Below, piece by piece: positions 36,401 to 45,287 of a stretch of 64,000 bases of DNA. The notes below the pieces were generated by a model. The model saw only the letters and a list, made by a program, of their open reading frames with translations, had not been told where the DNA came from and did not search any database. Both the position numbers and the translations under genes were made by a program. Each line of letters opens with the position of its first letter. The first letter of the stretch is position 1. The DNA comes from Flavobacteriaceae bacterium (GTDB lineage: Bacteria; Bacteroidota; Bacteroidia; Flavobacteriales; Flavobacteriaceae): contig JAKITV010000004.1 of assembly GCA_021647885.1 (NCBI GenBank), forward strand, positions 1 through 64,000, in the 5' to 3' direction.

Positions 36401-36771
36401 GCACCTAATACAGCTTGACTTTCAGTTTTAGAAATAGCTTCAGTTGTAACTACTAATTTTCGCAACAAAATGGTAATAGACCAAAACATAAATAAAATAG
36501 TAAATGCACTTGCAGCAGCACTCATCATGTTTAACATCAAACCAATTTGAGAAGGTTCAGTAGCAAATACAGAGAAAAAGGCACCAAGCATTTGAAACAA
36601 GGGAGCTCCGGGAGGATGTCCAACCTGTAGTTTTGAGGAGGTCAAAATATATTCTCCTGCATCCCAAAAACTTACTGTAGGTTCTACTGTTAAGCTAAAT
36701 GTTATTAATGCAATTAAAAAAACGAACCAACCTAAAATGGTGTTCCACTTTTTAAAGTTGAAGTGTGTCAT
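33478..36771 (-). CDS. DUF2723 (GT117-type) membrane protein
   Basis: A 1097-residue inner-membrane protein. The first about 320 residues carry many membrane segments, with the family's N-terminal TVEPTVSFWDAGEYI and LQVGHPPGAPLF, where acidic residues in the first periplasmic loop recall the Asp-Glu motif of C-type glycosyltransferases. A second hydrophobic block is at about 545-650, then a soluble C-terminal region with helical repeats and an acidic end. The family has been placed as GT117 and resembles protein O-mannosyltransferases. I infer lipid-linked sugar transfer to proteins or glycans. It is the first gene before the NodB deacetylase, 6 bp apart. Confidence 0.8.
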   Translation of the reverse strand: MTHFNFKKWNTILGWFVFLIALITFSLTVEPTVSFWDAGEYILTSSKLQVGHPPGAPLFQMLGAFFSVFATEPSQIGLMLNMMSAAASAFTILFMFWSITILLRKLVVTTEAISKTESQAVLGAALVGSLAFTFTDSFWFNAVETEVYAMATLIMSVLFYLGLRWEQDMDKPRGNKWLILIAFITGLSFGVHFMGLLTIPAIGLIYYFKNHKEITVKNFIIANVAVVAILLIIFKLLLPTTLKFFSASEVFFVNSFGLPFNSGSIIAGIVAIALFYFGIKYTREKQYKHANTLILCVLFIFIGFSSWIMLPIRANANVVVNENNPSSARELLAYYNLEQYPKTYLFYGPQFTDQYSGEDENNPYSDDKPKYEKDYEKGEYVIVNDYKNAKQNYNSDHASILPRMWSTEHAENYMLYSGYLDFNIKSEYQMENELRSIVSGFRNQVAEGEVDYEDYHNFLREFGRYLDIEKPSLGKNIAYMLEYQLGYMYWRYFMWNFTGRQDDIQGKYDLHGNWLSGINFIDEWHLGMSQDNLPSDVLNNKARNTYYFLPLILGLIGLFFLFNRDKKLFWVMMVFFLFTGLAIQVYTNVRPFEPRERDYSVVGSFYVFAIWIGFGVYAIYNALNKVYKHKLLAPAVTLICIALVPTILAANNWDDHDRSGKATAHSMAIKYLESCQPNAILFTIGDNDTFPLWYAQEIEGIRRDVRVINTSLFQTDWYIDQMKRKAYESDPIPSQLTHDKYKYGTRDYIIKDVQFKDTINIKEFLNFITSDSPRTKYKTVLQREGYDISKMRSQDLNGNYLPTENIRIPVDKASVLKNGIVKAKDSSKIVPYIDIKIKGGALYKNRLLMLDIVANNNWERPIYFTGGAFGDDDYIWMKDYLQLDGLCYKLVPIKTPVDRANPFDMGRIDSDLMYNMVKSWDWGNSGNETIYHDVETRKNGISYRGNLARLIETLINEEQLEKAEEIADLAMEKMPVDAFGYYTLLEPYIGAYYEVKAKEKARQLFKDVSIKYQENLNYYSSLSEKNQRQLIEEIYTDIGRYRGLVDVLMIYEDDDFVKAEMQKFNSYLRLFTGEELEEDERTEKDLPVDTVSIDSVE

Positions 36772-36873
36772 AATTATTGTTTGTTTCCGAAGGCGAATTT
36801 AAGAATAAATAAATTACACTTGAAGGTTTTTAAGTAAACGTTAAGGGTTTAGTGTTATTTTCTTTATAAATTG

Positions 36874-36904
36874 TTTGTGCAACTAAAACTTTGTTCTAAA
36901 TTTG
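36874..36904 (+). promoter_or_regulatory. tRNA-Gln promoter (TTTG-N19-TAAATTTG)
   Basis: TTTG (36874-36877) and TAAATTTG (36897-36904) are spaced by exactly 19 bp and lie 17 bp before the tRNA 5' end. Confidence 0.9.
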
Positions 36905-36921
36905 CAACCTCAAATATAGAA

Positions 36922-36994
36922 TGGCCTATGGTGTAACTGGCAACACGTCTGGTTTTGGTCCAGAAGAGTCTAGGTTCGAGCCCTAGTAGGCCAA
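36922..36994 (+). tRNA. tRNA-Gln (anticodon TTG)
   Basis: A 73-nt cloverleaf. The acceptor stem TGGCCTA / TAGGCCA is followed by discriminator A. The anticodon stem TCTGG / CCAGA holds loop TTTTGGT, giving anticodon TTG for CAA codons. The T-arm CTAGG-TTCGAGC-CCTAG is intact. CCA is not encoded. The U1-A72 pair is typical of glutamine tRNA. It precedes rimP-nusA-infB. Confidence 0.97.
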
Positions 36995-37091
36995 CAAAAA
37001 CAGAATTCTAACATTTGCTAAAGTAAGTTAGAAATTTTGTTTTCGCTGTAAAATGACCTTTAAACCTTGATAAAAATCAAGATAAATGTTG

Positions 37092-37099
37092 TATATTTG
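37092..37099 (+). promoter_or_regulatory. -7 box of the rimP-nusA-infB promoter
   Basis: TATATTTG fits TAnnTTTG. A TTG at 37067-37069 lies 22 bp upstream. Transcription would begin just before a strong leader hairpin. Confidence 0.65.
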
Positions 37100-37125
37100 C
37101 AGCGCTGAAAGAGAAAAAGGAAGAT

Positions 37126-37151
37126 GAGGGGACGTAAAGTCCCCTCTTTTT
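37126..37151 (+). terminator. Terminator-like attenuator in the rimP leader
   Basis: A perfect 8-bp GC-rich stem GAGGGGAC (37126-37133) / GTCCCCTC (37139-37146) with loop GTAAA, then five T. It lies between the rimP promoter and the rimP ATG (37161), so it should stop most transcripts unless relieved. A feedback role for NusA is a natural guess. Confidence 0.8.
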
Positions 37152-37160
37152 ATACTAAAA

Positions 37161-37625
37161 ATGTTTAAAAGCACTGTAAAAGCATTACTGGACAAAAGTC
37201 TTGAACAACGAAAAGACTTGTTTTTAATAGACTTTGATGTCCTAGAGGGAAATTCTATAAGAATTGTAATAGATGGAGATAATGGAGTGCTTGTAGAAGA
37301 TTGCATTTATATAAGTCGTGCTATTGAGCATAATTTAGATAGAGAAGAACATGATTTTTCTTTGGAAGTAACTTCGGCAGGAGCTGCAACACCTTTAAGT
37401 AACGAAAGGCAGTATAAAAAAAATATTGGCAGAATCGTAAATATTAAAGCTGTAAATAACCAAAAGTTTGAAGCAAAACTGGTTGAAGCAGATAATGTAG
37501 GAATAACATTAGAGTGGAAAACCAGAGAGCCAAAACCCATTGGAAAAGGGAAGGTTACAGTACAAAAGGAAGCAAAACTATTGTATAGCGATATAATAGA
37601 AGCAAAAGTAAAGATAAAATTTTAA
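37161..37625 (+). CDS. rimP: Ribosome maturation factor RimP
   Basis: A 154-residue 30S assembly factor. The two-domain order is visible: N-terminal alpha/beta part with IRIVIDGDNGVLVEDCIYISRAIEH, then DFSLEVTSAGAATPL, the RimP hallmark (usually EVSSPG), and a C-terminal SH3-like part. It leads rimP-nusA-infB, with 11 bp to nusA. Confidence 0.95.
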   Translation: MFKSTVKALLDKSLEQRKDLFLIDFDVLEGNSIRIVIDGDNGVLVEDCIYISRAIEHNLDREEHDFSLEVTSAGAATPLSNERQYKKNIGRIVNIKAVNNQKFEAKLVEADNVGITLEWKTREPKPIGKGKVTVQKEAKLLYSDIIEAKVKIKF

Positions 37626-37636
37626 CCAAAGTAGTT

Positions 37637-38869
37637 ATGGAAAATATTGCGTTAATTGAATCGTTTTCAGAATTTAAGGACGATAAATTAATAGATCGAG
37701 TTACCTTAATGTCAATTTTAGAAGATGTATTTAGAAATGCATTGAAAAAGAAATTTGGTGATGACGATAATTTCGATATTATTATAAATCCCGATAAAGG
37801 CGATTTAGAAATTTGGCGAAATAGAATTGTAGTAGCAGATGGAGAAGTAGAAGACCCAAATCAAGAAATCTCTTTAACCGAAGCTCAAAAAATCGAACCA
37901 GATTTTGAAGTCGGTGAAGATGTATCAGAAGAAGTAAAACTTATGGATCTTGGTCGCAGAGCAATTTTAGCCTTACGTCAAAATTTAATTTCAAAGATAC
38001 ACGAACACGACAACACAAATATCTATAAACAATTTAAAGATTTAGAAGGTGAGATTTATACAGCCGAGGTTCATCATATTCGCCATAGAGCAATAATTTT
38101 ATTAGACGACGATGGCAACGAAATAATTTTACCAAAAGAAAAACAAGTCCCTTCAGATTTCTTCCGAAAAGGAGAAAATGTAAGAGGCATAATAGAAAGT
38201 GTTGAACTTAAAGGAAGTAAGCCAATAATAATTATGTCTAGAACAGCTCCAGTATTTTTAGAAAAATTATTTGAGCAAGAAATTCCAGAAGTTTTCGACG
38301 GATTAATTACCGTAAAAAAAGTAGTAAGAATTCCAGGCGAAAAAGCAAAAGTAGCTGTAGATTCTTATGATGACAGAATTGATCCTGTTGGTGCTTGTGT
38401 AGGTATGAAAGGATCTAGAATTCATGGCATTGTTCGTGAGTTAGGAAACGAAAACATAGATGTAATTAATTATACTAATAATGTGCAATTGTTTATTACC
38501 AGAGCCTTAAGTCCAGCAAGAGTAACATCTGTAAAACTTAATGAAGAAACAAAACGCGCAGAAGTTATTTTAAAACCGGAAGAAGTAAGTAAAGCTATTG
38601 GTCGTGGCGGACATAACATTCGTTTAGCAGGACAATTAACAGGTTACGAAATAGATGTATTTAGAGAAGGTGTTGAAGAAGATGTAGAATTAACAGAATT
38701 TTCAGATGAAATCGAAGCTTGGATTATTGAAGAATTAGCAAAAGCAGGGTTAGACACAGCAAAAAGTGTTTTAGAGCAAGATGTCGATGATTTAGTTAAA
38801 CGTACAGATTTAGAAGAAGAAACAATTAATGATGTTATAAGAATTCTTAAAGAAGAATTTGAAGAATAA
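37637..38869 (+). CDS. nusA: Transcription factor NusA
   Basis: A 410-residue elongation and termination factor. It has an N-terminal RNA-polymerase-binding domain (1 to about 125), an S1 domain (about 135-200) and two KH domains (GACVGMKGSRIHGIVRELGNENIDVI and KAIGRGGHNIRLAGQLTGYEIDV). The C-terminal acidic repeats of the E. coli protein are missing, and a short acidic helical end replaces them, as usual in Bacteroidota. It lies between rimP and infB. Confidence 0.97.
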   Translation: MENIALIESFSEFKDDKLIDRVTLMSILEDVFRNALKKKFGDDDNFDIIINPDKGDLEIWRNRIVVADGEVEDPNQEISLTEAQKIEPDFEVGEDVSEEVKLMDLGRRAILALRQNLISKIHEHDNTNIYKQFKDLEGEIYTAEVHHIRHRAIILLDDDGNEIILPKEKQVPSDFFRKGENVRGIIESVELKGSKPIIIMSRTAPVFLEKLFEQEIPEVFDGLITVKKVVRIPGEKAKVAVDSYDDRIDPVGACVGMKGSRIHGIVRELGNENIDVINYTNNVQLFITRALSPARVTSVKLNEETKRAEVILKPEEVSKAIGRGGHNIRLAGQLTGYEIDVFREGVEEDVELTEFSDEIEAWIIEELAKAGLDTAKSVLEQDVDDLVKRTDLEEETINDVIRILKEEFEE

Positions 38870-38891
38870 AAGTGTATTATAAAGGCAATTT

Positions 38892-41594
38892 ATGGCTGAA
38901 ACAATTAGATTAAATAAAGTTTTAAGGGAGTTAAACATCTCAATAGATCGTGCTGTCGATTTTTTAGTCACCAAAGGGATTGAAATTGAAAAGCGCCCAA
39001 CTACAAAAATTTCTTACGAAGTTTACGAAGTTCTTTCTAATGAGTTTCAAACAGATGCTAATAAAAAAGTAGCCTCAAAAGAAGTAAGCGAAGCAAAACT
39101 TAAAGAAAAAGAAGCTCTTCGCATAGAACGTGAGCGTGAAATTGAGGAGAAATTTCAAAAACAACAAGTTTCTCAAAAAGAAATTGTTAAAGCTAAAACT
39201 ACTTTAGAAGCCCCAAAACAAGTTGGAAAAATCGATTTAGAAACTCCAAAAAAAGAACCAACAAAGGCTAAAGATAGTAAAGAAGAAAAAAAGCTTGTTA
39301 AAGAAACAAAAGTAACACCTAAAAAAGAGCAGCCAACTCCAGAAAAACCGAAAAAGAAAGAGGTATCAAAGACTATTGATGTGTTGCCTGAAGAAGGGGC
39401 AGAAAAAATCGAAAAAGTTACTACTCAATATAAAAAGCTTTCTGGCCCAAAGGCTACTGGTAAAACAATTGATTTAGCTAAATTTACTAAACCAAAGAAG
39501 AAGGAAGAGAAAAAGCCAAAACGAAACGAGAGTAGTACAGACGCAAAAAAGAAGCGTCGTCGTATAAGCAAGACAGGAGGAGGTTCGCCACAACAAGGAG
39601 GACAAAGACAGAGTCATGGAAATGCTCGAGGAGGAAACAGAAGTAAAGGAAGAGGTCAAAGACGATCACAAATTGTTAAAGAAGAGCCTAGTGCAGAAGA
39701 AGTTCAAAAACAAGTCCGTGAAACTTTAGAAAAGCTTCAAGGAAAATCCAAAAAAGGAAAAGGAGCTAAATATCGTAGAGAGAAAAGAGACTTACATCGT
39801 GAACAAACAGAGATAGATCAAGAAATTGCAGCAGCCGAAAGTAAAACGCTAAAAGTAACAGAGTTTGTTACAGCAAGCGAAGTTGCAACTATGATGGATG
39901 TTCAAGTAACTCAAATTATTTCTGCATGTATGTCTCTCGGTATGATGGTAACAATGAACCAGCGATTAGATGCCGAAACACTTTCAATCGTTGCAGAAGA
40001 ATTTGGTTATAATGTAGAATTTGTAAAAGCTGATATTGAAGAATCTATAGAAGAAGTAGAAGACAAACCAGAAGACTTAAAACCACGTGCTCCAATAGTA
40101 ACAGTTATGGGACATGTAGATCATGGTAAAACATCACTTCTAGATTATATTCGTGAAGAAAACGTAATAGCAGGAGAATCAGGTGGAATTACGCAGCATA
40201 TTGGAGCCTATGGTGTGACTTTGGAAGACGGTCAAAAAATAGCATTTTTAGACACTCCTGGTCACGAAGCCTTTACAGCAATGCGTGCTCGTGGTGCTCA
40301 AATTACCGATTTAGTAATTATTGTTATTGCAGCAGATGATGATATTATGCCTCAAACAAAAGAAGCTATTTCTCATGCGCAGGCAGCTGGAGTACCAATC
40401 ATATTTGCAATAAATAAGATTGATTTGCCTAATTCTAATCCAGAAAAAATAAAAGAAGGTCTTGCTAATATGAATTTGTTAGTCGAAGATTGGGGAGGAA
40501 AAATCCAATCTCAAGATATTTCGGCAAAAAATGGAGATGGTGTAAATGAATTATTAGAAAAGGTGTTTCTAGAAGCAGAGTTATTAGAGCTTAAAGCAAA
40601 CCCAAATAAGTTCGCATCTGGAACAGTTGTCGAAGCATTTCTTGATAAAGGGCGAGGTTATGTATCAACTATTTTAGTCCAAGCAGGAACTTTAAAAATA
40701 GGCGACTATATCCTTGCAGGGAAAAATAGCGGCAAGGTTAAAGCAATGCATGACGAGCGTGGTAATGAAATAAAAGAAGCAGGGCCGTCAACACCTGTTT
40801 CTATTTTAGGATTAGATGGCGCACCACAAGCTGGAGATAAGTTTAATGTTTTTGAAGATGAACGTGAAGCAAAACAAATTGCAACAAAACGAGCACAATT
40901 ACAACGCGAACAATCAGTAAGGACGCAACGACATATTACGCTTGACGAAATAGGTCGACGTATCGCACTTGGTGATTTTAAAGAATTGAATATTATACTT
41001 AAAGGTGATGTTGATGGATCGGTTGAAGCACTAACAGATTCTTTCCAAAAATTATCGACCGAAGAAATACAGGTTAATATTATTCATAAAGGTGTTGGAG
41101 CAATTACGGAGAGTGATGTGTTATTGGCAACAGCATCTGATGCAATTATTATAGGGTTTAATGTGCGTCCAATGGGTAATGCACGTCAAATAGCAGACAA
41201 AGAAGAAATTGATATTAGAATGTATTCTATTATTTATGATGCTATAAACGATCTTAAAGATGCTATGGAAGGCATGTTGTCTCCAGAGTTTAAAGAGGAA
41301 ATCACAGGTAATGCAGAAATTAGAGAAATCTTTAAAGTATCTAAAATTGGAAGTATTGCTGGATGCATGGTAACTAATGGGAAAATATTTAGAAATTCAG
41401 GTGTTCGTTTAATTCGTGAAGGTGTAGTAGTTTATACTGGTGAGTTAAGCTCATTAAAGCGTTTTAAGGACGATGTAAAAGAAGTTGCGAAAGGTTACGA
41501 TTGTGGAATGCAAATTAAAAATTACAACGATATTAAAGTAGGAGATATTATTGAATCCTTCCATGAAATTGCTGTTAAAAAGACTTTGAAATAA
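38892..41594 (+). CDS. infB: Translation initiation factor IF-2
   Basis: A 900-residue GTPase that brings initiator tRNA to the 30S subunit. Residues 1 to about 70 are the IF2N-type domain. About 70-300 is a long charged Lys/Glu tract with a [12 protein letters not shown] patch. The G domain shows [29 protein letters not shown] and NKIDLP. The C-terminal domains end with the fMet-tRNA-binding half ([27 protein letters not shown]). It is the last gene of the operon and is followed by a terminator. Confidence 0.98.
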   Translation: MAETIRLNKVLRELNISIDRAVDFLVTKGIEIEKRPTTKISYEVYEVLSNEFQTDANKKVASKEVSEAKLKEKEALRIEREREIEEKFQKQQVSQKEIVKAKTTLEAPKQVGKIDLETPKKEPTKAKDSKEEKKLVKETKVTPKKEQPTPEKPKKKEVSKTIDVLPEEGAEKIEKVTTQYKKLSGPKATGKTIDLAKFTKPKKKEEKKPKRNESSTDAKKKRRRISKTGGGSPQQGGQRQSHGNARGGNRSKGRGQRRSQIVKEEPSAEEVQKQVRETLEKLQGKSKKGKGAKYRREKRDLHREQTEIDQEIAAAESKTLKVTEFVTASEVATMMDVQVTQIISACMSLGMMVTMNQRLDAETLSIVAEEFGYNVEFVKADIEESIEEVEDKPEDLKPRAPIVTVMGHVDHGKTSLLDYIREENVIAGESGGITQHIGAYGVTLEDGQKIAFLDTPGHEAFTAMRARGAQITDLVIIVIAADDDIMPQTKEAISHAQAAGVPIIFAINKIDLPNSNPEKIKEGLANMNLLVEDWGGKIQSQDISAKNGDGVNELLEKVFLEAELLELKANPNKFASGTVVEAFLDKGRGYVSTILVQAGTLKIGDYILAGKNSGKVKAMHDERGNEIKEAGPSTPVSILGLDGAPQAGDKFNVFEDEREAKQIATKRAQLQREQSVRTQRHITLDEIGRRIALGDFKELNIILKGDVDGSVEALTDSFQKLSTEEIQVNIIHKGVGAITESDVLLATASDAIIIGFNVRPMGNARQIADKEEIDIRMYSIIYDAINDLKDAMEGMLSPEFKEEITGNAEIREIFKVSKIGSIAGCMVTNGKIFRNSGVRLIREGVVVYTGELSSLKRFKDDVKEVAKGYDCGMQIKNYNDIKVGDIIESFHEIAVKKTLK

Positions 41595-41620
41595 TTTCTA
41601 GCAGAATTTCATTTTTATAA

Positions 41621-41653
41621 AAAAAGCCAGTAAAGTTAACTTTACTGGCTTTT
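41621..41653. terminator. Bidirectional terminator of infB and the exb operon
   Basis: A palindrome with arms AAAAGCCAGTAAAGTT and AACTTTACTGGCTTTT. A and T runs on both sides serve the two convergent transcripts. Confidence 0.88.
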
Positions 41654-41708
41654 AAAATTATTTGAAAATTGTAAGCTTATTTTAGATAACTCAATTCTAA
41701 AATTATTA

Positions 41709-42182
41709 CTAATTCGAGATGCCTCCCTTTATTGCAGCATAGTTAATTTTTAGAGCATTTACTTTTCTAAGCTCCTGCTTAATATCGCCAATTAAACCCA
41801 TGTTGGCATCTTTATCTACTTTTAAAGATGTAATTAAGGCTGGTATTTCTTCTTCTCTTTTTTCTGCACGTTCTGCTGCTATAAAAGCTGCAATATCTCC
41901 TACTTCGGCAAATTTATCGTTGAGTTGTATTCTGGCTTCTGTTCCATACTTTGCTTTATATCCTTGACTTGGTTTTCCAACATAGATATACATAACCAAA
42001 TTCTTTTTTTCCAGCTTTTCAACTTGATCTGCTTTTGGCAATCTATTTTCAATCATAAGAGAACTATCTCTCATTACGGTAGCCACCATAAAGAAAAATA
42101 ATAACATGAAAACAATATCTGGTAAAGATGCTGTGTTAATTGCTGGCAAACCGCCATCTTTTTTCTTTTTAAATTTAGACAT
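41709..42182 (-). CDS. exbD: ExbD/TolR family protein (second copy)
   Basis: A 157-residue protein with one N-terminal membrane helix (about 20-40) containing the proton-path Asp22 in LPDIVFMLLFFFMV. The periplasmic part has the family end LRKVNALKINYA. With ExbB it would energise TonB. It is the last gene of the four-gene set, 27 bp after the first exbD. Confidence 0.92.
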   Translation of the reverse strand: MSKFKKKKDGGLPAINTASLPDIVFMLLFFFMVATVMRDSSLMIENRLPKADQVEKLEKKNLVMYIYVGKPSQGYKAKYGTEARIQLNDKFAEVGDIAAFIAAERAEKREEEIPALITSLKVDKDANMGLIGDIKQELRKVNALKINYAAIKGGISN

Positions 42183-42209
42183 AATTTATTTTATCTGTAA
42201 AATTCTAAA

Positions 42210-42800
42210 TTACTGTACTTCTGAAAGTTTCATAGGATATTCCAATTTTATTTGGTCTATTCTCTCTTTTAACTTTGTTTTATTTCCAATCCACTGTACA
42301 TCTTTATAGTTCTTTTGCATTTCTAAAAAAGATGTGCCAAATTGCTCTTGGGCTCTTCTATTTCTTAATTCATTATAAGCGCCTACAAGTTCATTTTGAA
42401 CAGAAATATAAGTCTCATAAGATGTTTCTCGTTCATTCTTTAAAGAAATAATTGCTTTGTCTGGATTATCTGAAGACTTTGGGTTTCTACGTCCTTTGCA
42501 ATAAGTACAAGATCCATCTCCTCCATTATCCAAAAACTCAACTGCTGCTGCTCGTAAATCTTTAATTTGCATAAGCTCATCCTCTACAAGCATTTGATCT
42601 TTACCGTTAATAAGAACAGTAAATATGTTTTTTTGCTTGATAATCACATCCTCCTGATCGTCATCTTGAATTGGAGGTAGCTTTCTGTTAATTCCAGAAT
42701 CTTTCTCCATAGTTGTAGTAACTAAAAAGAAGATTAGTAACAAGAAAGCAATGTCGGCCATAGAGCCTGCATTAACTTCGGGTGCTGCTCGTTTTGCCAT
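42210..42800 (-). CDS. exbD: ExbD/TolR family protein with CxxC insert
   Basis: A 196-residue protein with a single membrane helix (about 13-30) carrying Asp16 in MADIAFLLLIFFLV. The periplasmic domain is longer than usual and has an inserted GGDGSCTYCKGRRNPKSS segment (Cys98, Cys101) before the conserved DKAIISLKNE strand. The CxxC could bind metal or form a disulphide. It lies 2 bp after the small membrane protein gene. Confidence 0.9.
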   Translation of the reverse strand: MAKRAAPEVNAGSMADIAFLLLIFFLVTTTMEKDSGINRKLPPIQDDDQEDVIIKQKNIFTVLINGKDQMLVEDELMQIKDLRAAAVEFLDNGGDGSCTYCKGRRNPKSSDNPDKAIISLKNERETSYETYISVQNELVGAYNELRNRRAQEQFGTSFLEMQKNYKDVQWIGNKTKLKERIDQIKLEYPMKLSEVQ

Positions 42801-42802
42801 AA

Positions 42803-43240
42803 TTACTTAATTAATTTTTTAACTCCAGATAATAACATAGATAAAATTGCGATAGTTCCCAACATATAAAATGCTACAAGACCTGCTCCCACTAAATGAG
42901 ATTGCTTATCTGTTGCTATTCCTTCACTATAAGTATATTCTGTAGTATCTCCACCTGTAACAAGATATGCAATTATCAATACAGCAGCAAAAGCTCCTAC
43001 ACCAATTAGTGTGCTTTTTAAAGAACTAGTATTTGTAACTAAGTTTTTAACAACAAAAAACACTACAAATAATAATATTAATGCTAAAGTTATATATGCT
43101 ATATAAGACATATTATCTACAGCACCTGCATCTCCAGCTTTAATAGCATCATCTCCTTTAGAGACAATCATTGCTAAAAATATTGCGCCAGTTAAACTTA
43201 AAACCGCAACAACTATTCTAAATATTTTGTGTAATTTCAT
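42803..43240 (-). CDS. Small membrane protein of the exb operon
   Basis: A 145-residue protein with four hydrophobic segments (about 7-25, 46-66, 76-96 and 114-138) and no recognised domain. It is placed between exbB (22 bp upstream) and exbD (2 bp downstream), so it is probably a part or an assembly factor of the same proton-channel complex. This rests on position only. Confidence 0.6.
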   Translation of the reverse strand: MKLHKIFRIVVAVLSLTGAIFLAMIVSKGDDAIKAGDAGAVDNMSYIAYITLALILLFVVFFVVKNLVTNTSSLKSTLIGVGAFAAVLIIAYLVTGGDTTEYTYSEGIATDKQSHLVGAGLVAFYMLGTIAILSMLLSGVKKLIK

Positions 43241-43262
43241 AATAGTTTATGATTTAAAATAA

Positions 43263-44024
43263 TTACTTCTGGTTTCTTATCAATAAATCCATCAATGTAA
43301 TTGATGCATCTTCCATATCGTTTACAATACTATCAATTTTAGCAACAATATAATTATAAAAAATTTGAAGTATAATCGCCACAATTAAACCAAATACAGT
43401 TGTTAAAAGTGCTACTTTAATACCTCCTGCCACAAGCGATGGTTGCATATCTCCAGCAGCCTCAATCATATCGAATGCTTGAATCATCCCAATTACAGTT
43501 CCCATAAAACCAAGCATTGGAGCTAGTGAGATAAATAAAGAAATCCACGATACGTTTTTCTCTAATTGTCCCATTTGCACACCACCATAAGCTACTACAG
43601 CTTTTTCTGCGGCTTCTAAGCCTTCATCTGTTCTATCTAAACCCTGATAGAATATTGATGCTACAGGTCCTTTTGTGTTTCTGCAAACTTCTTTTGCTGC
43701 TTCAACACCTCCAGAGGAAAGTGCGTCTTCAACTTCTTGTGTTAATTTTTTTGAATTTGTTGTAGAAAGGTTTAAAAAGATAATTCTTTCAATAGCAATT
43801 GCTAGACCTAGAATTAAACATAATAATACAATTCCCATGAACGCAGGTCCACCTTCAATAAATCTCTTTTTTAATTCCTGATGAAATCCAACTTCCTCTG
43901 AAGCAGCTGCTTCTTCTTCTTGAATTGAATTTACAATCGTGTTTGTGTTCGCATTTGTATTAGCATTTACAGTTCCGAATGCCATAATACCTGCGATAGC
44001 TAGAATAGAAAATAATCTTTTCAT
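43263..44024 (-). CDS. exbB: MotA/TolQ/ExbB proton channel protein
   Basis: A 253-residue inner-membrane protein with an added N-terminal signal-like segment and three further helices. The family core is APMLGFMGTVIGMIQAFDMI (about 168-187) followed by GGIKVALLTTVFGLIVAI with the conserved Thr. It drives TonB or Tol using the proton gradient. It is the first gene of the set. The two TonB receptors in this window would depend on such a complex. Confidence 0.92.
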   Translation of the reverse strand: MKRLFSILAIAGIMAFGTVNANTNANTNTIVNSIQEEEAAASEEVGFHQELKKRFIEGGPAFMGIVLLCLILGLAIAIERIIFLNLSTTNSKKLTQEVEDALSSGGVEAAKEVCRNTKGPVASIFYQGLDRTDEGLEAAEKAVVAYGGVQMGQLEKNVSWISLFISLAPMLGFMGTVIGMIQAFDMIEAAGDMQPSLVAGGIKVALLTTVFGLIVAIILQIFYNYIVAKIDSIVNDMEDASITLMDLLIRNQK

Positions 44025-44098
44025 TGATTTTGATCTTAATTTTATTAGTTAAGGGTTAAAGATATAAAAAAATTGCAATTAAAAAATAAAATTTACAG

Positions 44099-44186
44099 CA
44101 GAGAGGAAGGGATTCGAACCCTCGATACGCTTTTAACGCATACACGCTTTCCAAGCGTGCGCCTTCGACCGCTCGGCCACCTCTCT
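44099..44186 (-). tRNA. tRNA-Ser (anticodon GGA)
   Basis: An 88-nt class II tRNA. The 7-bp acceptor stem begins A-GAGAGG and pairs with CCTCTC-T, followed by discriminator G, as expected for serine. The anticodon stem CACGC / GCGTG holds loop TTGGAAA. The long variable arm ATGCGTTAAAAGCGTAT and the T-arm GAGGGTTCGAATCCCTT are present. CCA is not encoded. Confidence 0.96.
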
Positions 44187-44253
44187 AAAAATCTATTTTT
44201 TATTACAGTCGCCCAAATAACAAAAAAAAGTTTAGACCTTAAAATTTTGCCCG

Positions 44254-45285
44254 TTAATTTTGCGACATTTCTCCTCGTATTGATGTTTCAAAGGTTGTTT
44301 TAAATACTTTTGTAGATAGATTCTTACTCAATAAATACATAAGCTTTGTTACTGCCGCTTCTGTTGTTATGTCTTTACCAGATATTACTCCAATCTTTTT
44401 TAATTGTGTGCTTGTTTCATATTGACCCATTTCAACACTTCCTCCAGAGCATTGTGTAACATTAATAATATGTACTCCTTTAATAATAGTTTCTCCTAAT
44501 AACGTAATAAACCAATCTTCAGTAGTGCAATTTCCTGCTCCATAAGTTTCTAAAATAACTCCTTTAAGATTAGGTGATTTAAATATAGATTGTAAAAAAG
44601 ATTGTGAAATACCTGGAAATAATTTCACTAATGCAATATTTGTGTCAAGCTCTTTATGTACTAATAAAGTTTTAGTGCTATCTGGTTTAAATAAATAAGG
44701 ATAGTTAATTTTTAAATGCACTCCCGACTCTGCTAAATCAGGATAATTTAAAGATGTGAAGGCTTCAAAATGTTCGGCATTAATTTTTGTTGTTCGATTG
44801 CCTCTATATAATTTGTATTCAAAATATAATCCTACTTCTTTTATTACTGGTTTGTTTTCTTCTTGCAATGAAGCTACTTGTATAGATGTAATTAAATTCT
44901 CTTTAGCATCTGTACGCAAATCTCCTATAGGTAACTGCGATCCTGTAAATATTACTGGTTTAGATAAGTTTTCTAACATAAAACTTAAAGCTGAAGCTGA
45001 ATAGCTCATTGTATCACTTCCGTGTAAAACCACAAAACCGTCAAAAGAAGAATAATTTTTTTCTATAATTTCAGCGATTTGAATCCAATAAGCTGGATTC
45101 ATATTTGATGAATCAATTGGCTCATTAAACGAAATGGTTTCGATTACGCAATCTAAAAGTTTAAGTTCAGGAATCTTAATTAATAAATTATCAAAATCGA
45201 AAGAACGCAAAACTCCTGTTTCGGAATCTTTTATCATTCCAATGGTTCCTCCTGTATATACTAATAGTATGTTTGGCTTATACAT
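44254..45285 (-). CDS. ansA: L-asparaginase type I
   Basis: A 343-residue cytosolic asparaginase. The first catalytic Thr is in LLVYTGGTIGMI (about 10-17) and the second set is in VVLHGSDTMSYSASAL (about 84-99). There is no signal peptide, which fits the type I (low-affinity, cytosolic) enzyme. It lies 2 bp after the TatD gene, so the two are coupled. tRNA-Ser follows on the same strand. Confidence 0.93.
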   Translation of the reverse strand: MYKPNILLVYTGGTIGMIKDSETGVLRSFDFDNLLIKIPELKLLDCVIETISFNEPIDSSNMNPAYWIQIAEIIEKNYSSFDGFVVLHGSDTMSYSASALSFMLENLSKPVIFTGSQLPIGDLRTDAKENLITSIQVASLQEENKPVIKEVGLYFEYKLYRGNRTTKINAEHFEAFTSLNYPDLAESGVHLKINYPYLFKPDSTKTLLVHKELDTNIALVKLFPGISQSFLQSIFKSPNLKGVILETYGAGNCTTEDWFITLLGETIIKGVHIINVTQCSGGSVEMGQYETSTQLKKIGVISGKDITTEAAVTKLMYLLSKNLSTKVFKTTFETSIRGEMSQN

Positions 45286-45287
45286 TA

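Noticed and set aside
44073-44303. A 76-codon plus-strand frame over the tRNA-Ser gene
   Set aside because: Its middle (EEGIRTLDTLLTHTRFPSVRLRPLGHLS) is just the antisense translation of the tRNA; the tRNA folds fully and the frame has no other support.
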